Assembly: GCA_023700785.1 (NCBI GenBank)
Contig: JAMPYH010000120.1
Coordinates: 1 to 7,849 of the forward strand
Source: Candidatus Zixiibacteriota bacterium
GTDB lineage: Bacteria > Zixibacteria > MSB-5A5 > GN15 > FEB-12
Direction of reading: 5' to 3'
Length of the DNA: 7,849 nt
How positions within the stretch are numbered: position 1 is the first letter of the stretch; each line of letters starts with the position of its first letter. The notes beneath the pieces are model-generated. The model saw nothing but the letters and a program-made list of their open reading frames with translations. It made no database searches and had not been told where the DNA came from. This document shows positions 1 to 6,000 of this stretch, in pieces. Both the position numbers and the translations under genes were made by a program.

Positions 1-1
1 G

Positions 2-448
2 TTTTTTGTGATGTCGCCGGTCTTCACGACTTCGTATGACACCGGCATAAAACCATATCTGGATGAGAAGATCACCAAGGAAGAGGCGTTCGGCCACGCG
101 GTCGCGCCGTTCCGCAAGTTCATGCTGGCGCAGACCCGGGAACAGGATCTGGCGCTCTTTGTGAACATGGCCAAACTCCCCGCGCCGCAAACGCCGGATG
201 ATATCCCGCTGCATGTACTGGTGCCTGGTTTCGTGATCTCGGAGCTTCGCACGGCGTTCCAGATCGCCTTTGTGATATTCATTCCGTTCCTGGTGATCGA
301 CATGGTGGTGGCGTCGGTGCTAATGTCGATGGGCATGATGATGTTGCCGCCGATCATCGTATCGCTGCCGTTCAAGATCCTGTTGTTCGTCCTGGTGGAC
401 GGCTGGTATCTGCTCGTGAAATCGCTGGTTGAATCATTCCACATGTAA
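2..448 (+). CDS. fliP: Flagellar export gate protein FliP, C-terminal part (5' end outside window)
   Basis: FliP forms the core of the export gate with FliQ and FliR in the inner membrane at the base of the flagellum. The frame is already open at base 2 and reads FFVMSPV, which matches the internal LTFFVM(S/A)PV segment of FliP. The gene is therefore cut by the window edge, and the GTG/ATG at 8-13 are internal codons, not the start. About 148 residues remain. They include the family signatures around SELRTAFQIAF and IPFLVIDMVVAS, then GMMMLPP and LPFKILLFVLVDGW near the C terminus, with two clear hydrophobic membrane segments in the last 70 residues. The stop is TAA at 446-448, 11 nt before fliQ, and it overlaps the fliQ Shine-Dalgarno sequence. 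The identity is firm, and the visible part looks intact and ordinary. Confidence 0.97.
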   Translation, partial: FFVMSPVFTTSYDTGIKPYLDEKITKEEAFGHAVAPFRKFMLAQTREQDLALFVNMAKLPAPQTPDDIPLHVLVPGFVISELRTAFQIAFVIFIPFLVIDMVVASVLMSMGMMMLPPIIVSLPFKILLFVLVDGWYLLVKSLVESFHM

Positions 449-459
449 GGAAAAGACAC

Positions 460-729
460 ATGACACCTCAGATGGTAATTTCAATAGGGCGGGAGGCGTT
501 GACGGTCACACTCATGATCGCGTCGCCGATGCTGATCTTCGGATTGGTCGTTGGTCTGGTGATCTCGATCTTTCAGGCGGTCACGCAGATCAATGAGATG
601 ACGCTAACGATCGTCCCAAAGATACTGGCGGTGGCTCTGGCGCTGCTGATCTTCCTGCCGTGGATGATCAACATGATGACCGATTTCACCCGCCACATGT
701 TCGACCTTATTCCCACTTTGGTCGGCTGA
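460..729 (+). CDS. fliQ: Flagellar export gate protein FliQ
   Basis: This encodes a small integral membrane subunit of the export gate that packs around the FliP-FliR core. The protein has 89 residues, the usual FliQ length. It has two hydrophobic hairpin segments (about residues 16-38 and 54-75) separated by the typical polar turn FQAVTQINEMTLTIVPK. The start is ATG 460 with an AAGGA Shine-Dalgarno at 447-451, which itself overlaps the fliP stop, so translation is probably coupled to fliP. The TGA stop is followed by an unusually long spacer before fliR; in most flagellar operons fliQ and fliR are nearly adjacent. Nothing in the protein itself looks odd. Confidence 0.97.
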   Translation: MTPQMVISIGREALTVTLMIASPMLIFGLVVGLVISIFQAVTQINEMTLTIVPKILAVALALLIFLPWMINMMTDFTRHMFDLIPTLVG

Positions 730-778
730 TGTCGCCCCTGCTCTTTAGAACAGATTTGAACTTTTTTCCACCAACGCC

Positions 779-818
779 GGTAAATAGTTCCACAGATGGC
801 CGGCCAGCCGGAATTACC
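779..818 (+). other. Imperfect nested hairpin in fliQ-fliR spacer
   Basis: GGTAA (779-783) can pair with TTACC (814-818). Directly inside, TTCC (788-791) pairs with GGAA (810-813), leaving a 4-nt bulge on the 5' side. GGC (798-800) can pair with GCC (807-809). The centre includes the perfect 10-bp palindrome TGGCCGGCCA at 797-806. A run of five T (825-829) follows 6 nt after the stem. This could be a weak terminator or attenuator downstream of fliQ, a protein-binding palindrome, or chance pairing. The T run is short and displaced, so termination is uncertain. Confidence 0.3.
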
Positions 819-857
819 CGTCCATTTTTAGTCACGTAACCGCCTACAAGTAAATCA

Positions 858-937
858 CTTACATAGTTCAATCGCGCTGTTTCACCTTGGCACACGGTTT
901 GAAATAGCTCAAGTACGATTAACCCGAACTATGTAAG
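858..937 (+). repeat. 12-bp perfect inverted repeat overlapping the fliR ribosome binding site
   Basis: CTTACATAGTTC at 858-869 is the exact reverse complement of GAACTATGTAAG at 926-937, with 56 nt between the arms. The right arm contains the first part (AAG, 935-937) of the AAGGA Shine-Dalgarno sequence (935-939) that serves fliR. In a transcript reading through from fliPQ, the two arms could pair and limit access to this site. The arms could equally be a pair of inverted protein-binding sites or the ends of a small inserted element. The pairing is seen directly; its function is inferred. Confidence 0.5.
888..904 (+). promoter_or_regulatory. Candidate sigma-54 (-24/-12) promoter upstream of fliR
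   Basis: The stretch has a perfect TGGCAC (888-893), then 5 nt, then TTGAA (899-903), against the RpoN consensus TGGCAC-N5-TTGC(A/T). The spacing between the -24 GG (889-890) and the -12 dinucleotide (901-902) is the expected 10 nt. The -12 element reads GA in place of the strongly conserved GC, which weakens the call. Transcription would begin near 913-915, about 33 nt before the fliR start. Sigma-54 control of flagellar genes is known in many polar flagellates, but no activator gene lies in this window. Confidence 0.35.
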
Positions 938-939
938 GA
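935..939 (+). promoter_or_regulatory. Shine-Dalgarno site that decides the fliR start
   Basis: AAGGA at 935-939 lies 7 nt before the TTG at 947, which is good spacing, but only 1 nt before the alternative TTG at 941. This favours 947. The ten bases ATGTAAGGAA around the site (931-940) also occur before fliQ (443-452), where they encode the last FliP codon, its stop and the fliQ binding site. Confidence 0.6.
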
Positions 940-946
940 ATTGACC

Positions 947-1735
947 TTGTTCGACTTCGTAAACTTCGCCGCAGACAAGCTTCAGCTCTTCCTGCTGATC
1001 ATGCTGCGCGCGTCCGGACTCTTCCTGATCGCCCCGATCCTTGGGCATCGCGTGTTTCCGGTCCCCGCGAAAGTCGGTCTGGTCGTATTGTTCGCGTTGA
1101 TCCTTGTCGCCGCGATGCCAAACGCGGTAATCCCCGCAGCGCAATCGTTGTCCGAACTGGTCACGCTGGCCGCGAAAGAGATGTTCGTCGGACTGGCGAT
1201 CGGTTTTCTCTTTTCGCTTGTGCTGATGGGAGTGCAAATGGCGGGGGATATCATCAGCTACCAGATCGGATTCGCGATGGCGAACATCATGGATCCCGAC
1301 CAGGGGCATGAGGTCAGTACGCTCGGCCAGTTCTGGTTCCTCTGCGCCACGCTGATCTTCATCGGCATCAACGGCCACCATGTCATTATCAGCGCTTTCA
1401 ATAACAGCTATCAGTTGATCCCCGCCGGCCAGATCGTGATGAACGGCAGCGTGGGAGAGATGATCATGACCATCTCAGCGTATGTCTTCATTATTGCGCT
1501 CAAGCTGGCCGCGCCGGTAGTAGTGACGCTGTTGTTGGTCGATGTCGCGATGGGCGTTGTCTCCCGGATGATGCCGACCATGAATGTCTTCCTGCTTGGC
1601 TTTGGCGTCAAAGTGGCGGTCGGTATCGCCATCATGGCGCTCTCTTTGCCGGTCTTTGCCTACATCCTCGAAAAAGCCACCGGATATATCGATTCGGAAC
1701 TGATCAACCTGCTCGGCGCGCTGGGAAGAGCGTAA
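947..1735 (+). CDS. fliR: Flagellar export gate protein FliR
   Basis: FliR is a polytopic inner-membrane protein that completes the FliP-FliQ-FliR export gate. The TTG at 947 is preferred over the in-frame TTG at 941 because AAGGA lies 7 nt upstream; this gives 262 residues, typical for FliR. The N terminus shows the usual LRASGLFLIAPILG followed by VPAKVGLVVLFALIL. A conserved middle part has GFLFSLVLMGVQMAGDIISYQ and an MDPDQG-type loop, and the C-terminal half has SRMMPTMNVFLLGFGVKVAVG. Hydrophobic segments run through most of the chain. The start is weak (TTG) and lies behind a possible RNA hairpin, so translation may be restrained compared with neighbouring genes. The stop TAA at 1733-1735 is 3 nt before flhB, whose Shine-Dalgarno GGAAGAG (1724-1730) lies inside fliR. 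Confidence 0.95.
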   Translation: MFDFVNFAADKLQLFLLIMLRASGLFLIAPILGHRVFPVPAKVGLVVLFALILVAAMPNAVIPAAQSLSELVTLAAKEMFVGLAIGFLFSLVLMGVQMAGDIISYQIGFAMANIMDPDQGHEVSTLGQFWFLCATLIFIGINGHHVIISAFNNSYQLIPAGQIVMNGSVGEMIMTISAYVFIIALKLAAPVVVTLLLVDVAMGVVSRMMPTMNVFLLGFGVKVAVGIAIMALSLPVFAYILEKATGYIDSELINLLGALGRA

Positions 1736-1738
1736 CCA

Positions 1739-2809
1739 ATGGCTGAAGAGAACTTCCAGGAACGGACAGAGCAGGCAACACCCCGTCGGCGTGAAAAAGC
1801 GCGCGAACAGGGTCGAGTAGCCAGGTCGATGGAGCTGAACTCAGCTCTGATGATCCTGCTTGGCTTCTCGACACTGCTCGTGCTTGGACCAATGATGGTG
1901 ACGCAGACGCTGGAGATGCTTCGCGGCATGTTGGCCAACGCGCCGACCATCGCCGTGTCGGACCCGACCTTTGTGAAAGTCTATGGCGACTCCCTCCTGA
2001 AATACCTGGTGATCGTCGGACCGGTTTTCGCCGCGATGATCATCATCGGCTTCATCGCCAATGTCGTCCAGGTAGGCTTCAAGTTCAGCCCGAAGGCGAT
2101 GGAGGTGAAGCTGGACAAGCTGAATGTCATCGCCGGTTTTGGCCGCTTGTTCTCGACTCGCTCCCTGGTCGCCCTGGTCCGCGACACGCTCAAGCTGCTG
2201 ATAATCGGCTTTGTCGCTTACAAAGTGATCAAAGCCGAGTCAGACAATTTTATGCTTCTCGCGGATATGTCCGTCGGCCCGCTGGCGGTGACCGCGGGCA
2301 AGATGGCGATCATGATCGCGCTCAAGGTCGGAGTCGCGGTGCTGATCCTGGCGATCCTCGATTACGCGTACCAGCGTTACGATTTCGAGAAGTCGATCCG
2401 GATGTCCCACCAGGAAGTGAAAGAAGAATACAAGGAGACCGAAGGCTCTCCGCAGATAAAAGCCCGTGTCCGCCAGATCCAACGCGAAACCGCCCGCCGG
2501 CGGATGATGCAGGATGTGCCGAAAGCGGATGTCGTTATCACCAACCCGACGCACTACGCGGTCGCCCTCAAATATGACTCGGAGCAAATGAACGCGCCGA
2601 CGGTCATCGCCAAGGGGCAGAACCTCATCGCCCAGAAGATCAAAGAGATCGCGTACGAGCATGAGATCCCGGTGATCGAGGATAAGGCCCTGGCGCAGGC
2701 GCTTTACAAGATGTGCGAGGTCGGCCAGATGGTGCCGCACAACCTGTATCGAGCGGTCGCCGAAGTGCTCGCCTATGTCTATCGCCTCAAGGGGAAGGTA
2801 AGCAAGTAA
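1739..2809 (+). CDS. flhB: Flagellar export switch protein FlhB
   Basis: FlhB sits beside the export gate and switches substrate specificity from rod/hook proteins to filament proteins after self-cleavage. The 356-residue protein begins with the family hallmark ERTEQATPRRREKAREQG, which precedes the membrane part. Hydrophobic segments lie at about residues 33-53, 85-110, 140-160 and 185-208. The cytoplasmic part carries the autocleavage motif NPTH at residues 269-272 (bases 2543-2554), with cleavage expected between N269 and P270. It continues with HYAVALKYD, a PTVIAKG segment and a C terminus containing EDKALAQALY. All expected elements are present, so the protein should be functional. It is 3 nt downstream of fliR and 1 nt upstream of flhA, so coupled translation is likely. 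Confidence 0.98.
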   Translation: MAEENFQERTEQATPRRREKAREQGRVARSMELNSALMILLGFSTLLVLGPMMVTQTLEMLRGMLANAPTIAVSDPTFVKVYGDSLLKYLVIVGPVFAAMIIIGFIANVVQVGFKFSPKAMEVKLDKLNVIAGFGRLFSTRSLVALVRDTLKLLIIGFVAYKVIKAESDNFMLLADMSVGPLAVTAGKMAIMIALKVGVAVLILAILDYAYQRYDFEKSIRMSHQEVKEEYKETEGSPQIKARVRQIQRETARRRMMQDVPKADVVITNPTHYAVALKYDSEQMNAPTVIAKGQNLIAQKIKEIAYEHEIPVIEDKALAQALYKMCEVGQMVPHNLYRAVAEVLAYVYRLKGKVSK

Positions 2810-2810
2810 G

Positions 2811-4895
2811 ATGGCTCCTCAGCAGAACAACAGTGTACTGGTGCAGATCGCGTCGCGCTCGGATGTCATCCTCGCTCTGGCGGTCGTCGGCATCATCGGC
2901 GTGCTGATCATTCCGATCCCGCCGATGCTGTTGGATTTCGCGCTGGCGTTCAATATCACCTTCTCGCTGGTCGTGCTGTTGACGACGCTGTATGTAACGC
3001 GCCCGCTCGAACTGTCCGTGTTCCCCGGCATGTTGCTGGTGGTCACGCTGATGCGCTTGTCGCTCAACGTCGCGTCCACCCGCCTGATACTCGGGCAAGG
3101 CTACGCCGGAGAAGTGATCAACTCGTTCGGCAATTTTGTGGTGCAGGGGAACTACGTTGTCGGCTTTATCATCTTCGCGATCCTGGTCGTGATCCAGTTT
3201 GTGGTGATCACCAAGGGCGCGGGACGTATCTCCGAAGTAGCCGCGCGATTCACCCTCGACGCCATGCCCGGCAAGCAGATGGCGATCGACGCCGACCTGA
3301 ACGCCGGGATCATCTCAGAAGCTGAAGCGAAGTCCCGCCGCGAAGAGATCGCGCGCGAGGCTGACTTCTACGGCGCCATGGATGGCGCCTCTAAATTCGT
3401 TCGCGGCGACGCGGTCGCCGGGATCCTGATCGTCCTTATCAACGTCATCGGCGGATTCATCATCGGCGTGGCAATGCACGACATGTCGGTGCAGGAAGCG
3501 CTCAAGACCTATACGCTGTTGTCGATCGGCGACGGCCTGGTCACCCAGGTGCCGGCGCTGCTGGTTTCGACCGCGTCCGGTATCATCGTGACCCGTTCGG
3601 CGTCGCAGTCGAACATGGGTTCGGATCTGACCAACCAACTCAGCAAACAGCCGCGCGCGATCATGATCGCCGCCGGCGTGCTGATCCTTTTCTCGCTCGT
3701 ACCGGGGATGCCGACACTCACCTTTATCACGCTCGGTCTGCTGGTCGGCGGAATCGGCTATGTGACGCGCGAAGCGCAAAAAAGCCGCGCCGAAGCCGCC
3801 GCGCACCAGGAGCAATCCCGCAAAGAGACAAAACCAAAGCCGGTTGAACGGACCGAGGATCTACTCAAAGTGGATACCATCGGACTGGAGATCGGTTATG
3901 GCCTGATCCCGCTGGTTGACGCCAATCAAGGCGGCGACCTGCTGGAGCGGATTTCAACCATTCGCAAACAACTCGCCGGCGAACTGGGGATCGTGGTGCC
4001 GCCGATTCGGATCCGCGATAACGTTCGCCTCAAACCGAATGAATATCAGATCAAGATCAAAGGAATACGTGTCGCCGGCTTTGAACTGATGAACGATCAC
4101 CTGCTGGCGATCAATCCGGGCTATCTCGTTGAACGTCTCGACGGGTTTGACACCAAAGAGCCGGCGTTCGGTCTCAACGCGACCTGGGTGCTGCCAAATC
4201 TCCGCGATATCGCCGAGGCCAAGCAGTTCACGGTGGTCGAACCGACCGCGGTCGTCGCGACGCATATCACCGAGATCATTCGCCAGTCGTCCGCGGAGAT
4301 CCTGACCCGTCAGGATGTCCAGCACCTGGTGGACACGCTCAAGGAAGATTTCCCGGCGCTGGTGACATCGGTCATTCCGGAAGCGGTGTCGCTTGGCACC
4401 TTGCACAAGGTGCTGCAGGCACTTCTTGTGGAACGGATTCCGGTACGCGACCTGGCGACGATCGTTGAGACCGTCTCCGACTACGCGGCAGTAACGAAAG
4501 AGACCGATGTGCTCGCCGAGTATGTGCGCATGGCTCTCAAACGCCAGATCACCGAACTCTACAAAGATAATACCGGCAAGATCAATGTCTTCACGATAGA
4601 TCCGGCGATCGAGCAGAAGCTCTCTGATTCGGTGCAAAACACCAAGCAGGGGTTGATGCTGGTGCTGGATCCGGTGTTGACCGATCTGGTGCTGCGCCGC
4701 ATGGGCGAACAATCCGACCGGATGCAGGCCGCCGGCCTGATCCCCGCGGTCATCTGTTCGCCGAATATCCGTCTGGCGTTGCGCCGCCTGGTGGAGGCGT
4801 CTTATCCGACGCTCGCGGTCATCTCCTACAACGAAATCCTGCCGACCGCTGAATTGGTATCGGTCGGAATGGTGAGGTTAACCGATGATAATTAA
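2811..4895 (+). CDS. flhA: Flagellar export gate protein FlhA
   Basis: FlhA is the large subunit of the export apparatus. Its membrane domain is linked to proton-driven export, and its cytoplasmic ring docks chaperone-substrate complexes. The 694 residues match the usual length of about 690. The N-terminal half has several membrane segments and the FHIPEP signatures: RLSLNVASTRLIL, then DAMPGKQMAIDADLNAG (residues 150-166), then MDGASKFVRGDA with the conserved aspartate at residue 191. A charged linker at about 318-345 (rich in K, E, A and Q) leads into the cytoplasmic domain, starting near LEIGYGLIPLVD and including VPPIRIRDN. The start is ATG 2811, 1 nt after flhB, with purine-rich GGGGAAGG at 2791-2798 upstream. 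The last 11 nt overlap flhF. I see no truncation or missing key residue. Confidence 0.98.
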   Translation: MAPQQNNSVLVQIASRSDVILALAVVGIIGVLIIPIPPMLLDFALAFNITFSLVVLLTTLYVTRPLELSVFPGMLLVVTLMRLSLNVASTRLILGQGYAGEVINSFGNFVVQGNYVVGFIIFAILVVIQFVVITKGAGRISEVAARFTLDAMPGKQMAIDADLNAGIISEAEAKSRREEIAREADFYGAMDGASKFVRGDAVAGILIVLINVIGGFIIGVAMHDMSVQEALKTYTLLSIGDGLVTQVPALLVSTASGIIVTRSASQSNMGSDLTNQLSKQPRAIMIAAGVLILFSLVPGMPTLTFITLGLLVGGIGYVTREAQKSRAEAAAHQEQSRKETKPKPVERTEDLLKVDTIGLEIGYGLIPLVDANQGGDLLERISTIRKQLAGELGIVVPPIRIRDNVRLKPNEYQIKIKGIRVAGFELMNDHLLAINPGYLVERLDGFDTKEPAFGLNATWVLPNLRDIAEAKQFTVVEPTAVVATHITEIIRQSSAEILTRQDVQHLVDTLKEDFPALVTSVIPEAVSLGTLHKVLQALLVERIPVRDLATIVETVSDYAAVTKETDVLAEYVRMALKRQITELYKDNTGKINVFTIDPAIEQKLSDSVQNTKQGLMLVLDPVLTDLVLRRMGEQSDRMQAAGLIPAVICSPNIRLALRRLVEASYPTLAVISYNEILPTAELVSVGMVRLTDDN

Positions 4896-6000
4896 GACGT
4901 ATGCCGCGGAATCAGCCGCCGCCGCGCTGAAAATGGTGCGCGCGGAACTTGGCCCGGACGCGGTGGTCCTCAAGACGCGAGAACTTCCCGTCGGCTCCGC
5001 CGGACGAATCGAAGTAACAGCCTGCGCCGATAAGGTGATCGCGACTGAAACGCCACGACCGGCGACCGTTGCGGCACCGGTCCAGCGCCAGGTGACTCGC
5101 GCGACCTTTCCGCACGTTGACACGCATCGGCCGACCCAAGCGGGGGTACACTCTCGCCCTGCCCCGATCGAGGTTGGAACGACCGAACTGTCATCGGATC
5201 GGGTTGATAAACTCGAACAAAAAGTTGACCGGATCCTCTCGCTGCTCGCCAGCTCATCGGCTGTCGTGCCGCATCAGGAACTTCGCTCGAGACTGCTCGA
5301 TCGCGACCTCCCGGAAACATTTGTCAACGAACTGGTGACTTCGGCGAGCACAAGTCTTTCGTCCATTCGCACGACGCTGACAGATTCGCTGACCTCAATG
5401 ATGCTTCCGGGGATCGCCATCAAGCCGGGAGACAGCGTGGCAGTGCTCGGCTACGCGGGAGCGGGGAAGACCTCTACCCTCGGGAAGCTGGCGGCGAAAC
5501 TGGTATTCCAGGAAAAGCAGTCGATCCGTCTGGTCACCCTTGACTCGATCAAGATAGGCGCTCACGAGGAGCTTTCAAGTTACGCTGATATTCTTGGATC
5601 GCAGGCGATAGATTTCGCGACCGCCAGCAATACGTCAGATGACAAGTCTGTCACCCGGATAGACACGCCGGCCTATCCGAAGCAGAGCGCTCAATTGGTG
5701 GCGCTCCGCGAACAGATCGATGCCCTCAAGCCGCGCTATCGCCTTGCGGTGATCTCCGCGCTGACCCGCTCACTCGATGTCCCGCAGATCATGCAGCAGC
5801 TGGCGCAATTTGCGCCGACTCACCTGGTGATCACCATGCTGGATCTGACCGAGCGGTGGGGAACCGCGGTTTCGTCAGCGCACGTGTCACGTTTACCGGT
5901 CTGTTTTGTAACCAACGCTCCGGCCGGGATCGGCACGGTCAACGCGCCAGATCCGGCGAACTTCACCAAGATGTTCCTGACGGAGGAGTCGCATGTCTAA
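4885..6000 (+). CDS. flhF: FlhF, SRP-type GTPase with degenerate GTPase motifs
   Basis: FlhF is an SRP-family GTPase that in many bacteria recruits early flagellar parts to the correct site. The 371-residue product starts with the typical basal domain (MIIKTYAAES to ELGPDAVVLKTRE, residues 1-33). A Pro/Ala/Thr-rich linker of about 60 residues follows, then a helical N domain (about 110-180) and the G domain. G1 is good: GYAGAGKTST, residues 189-198, with K195. G2 reads DSIKIGA (220-226) where DTYRIGA is usual. The G3 position reads DTPAYP (260-265) in place of DTAGRS, losing the DxxG glycine. G4 reads TMLD (317-320) in place of TKLD, and the usual glycine-glutamine of the closing motif is replaced by NAPAGIG. 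Fold and context fix the identity, but GTP hydrolysis may be weak. ATG 4885 has GAGGT 6 nt upstream and overlaps flhA by 11 nt. Confidence 0.92.
   Translation: MIIKTYAAESAAAALKMVRAELGPDAVVLKTRELPVGSAGRIEVTACADKVIATETPRPATVAAPVQRQVTRATFPHVDTHRPTQAGVHSRPAPIEVGTTELSSDRVDKLEQKVDRILSLLASSSAVVPHQELRSRLLDRDLPETFVNELVTSASTSLSSIRTTLTDSLTSMMLPGIAIKPGDSVAVLGYAGAGKTSTLGKLAAKLVFQEKQSIRLVTLDSIKIGAHEELSSYADILGSQAIDFATASNTSDDKSVTRIDTPAYPKQSAQLVALREQIDALKPRYRLAVISALTRSLDVPQIMQQLAQFAPTHLVITMLDLTERWGTAVSSAHVSRLPVCFVTNAPAGIGTVNAPDPANFTKMFLTEESHV

Larger units (their letters stand above)
730..946. other. Long AT-richer spacer between fliQ and fliR
   Basis: This 217-nt stretch holds no convincing gene on the + strand and is visibly AT-richer than the genes around it. 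It is the only large gap in an otherwise tightly packed operon. It contains a nested imperfect hairpin (779-818), a 12-bp inverted repeat (858-869 and 926-937), a -24/-12-like promoter candidate (888-904), four copies of a short A(A/C)ATAG(T/C)TC motif, and the fliR ribosome binding site. On the minus strand a frame is open from about 928 down to 707, but it has no start near its beginning that is backed by a binding site. I read the region as a regulatory leader or promoter, or as the remnant of a small insertion; the sequence alone does not decide between these. Confidence 0.7.

Noticed and set aside
8..13. GTG/ATG near the window start as the fliP start
   Set aside because: The residues before and around it (FFVMSPV) match an internal conserved stretch of FliP, so the gene begins outside the window.
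762..767. T-run after fliQ as an intrinsic terminator
   Set aside because: There is no GC-rich hairpin immediately upstream of the run of T residues, so a Rho-independent terminator is not supported.
756..786. TTGAAC ... TAAATA as a sigma-70 type promoter before fliR
   Set aside because: The 19-nt spacing is long and both hexamers are weak, so it is not better than chance in AT-richer sequence.
931..936. ATG-TAA as a start-stop upstream open frame before fliR
   Set aside because: It has no ribosome binding site of its own, and the bases are more simply explained as part of the inverted repeat and the fliR binding site.
941..946. TTG 941 as the fliR start
   Set aside because: It is only 1 nt after the AAGGA site; TTG 947 has 7 nt spacing. 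The choice changes only two residues.
2240..2740. Antisense open frame (166 codons) opposite flhB
   Set aside because: It has the same His/Arg/Asp-rich shadow composition, opposite the conserved FlhB cytoplasmic part, with no ribosome binding site.
3954..4712. Long antisense open frame (252 codons) opposite flhA
   Set aside because: It lies wholly opposite a strongly conserved gene in GC-rich sequence, is rich in His/Arg/Asp as expected of a shadow frame, and resembles no protein family I know.
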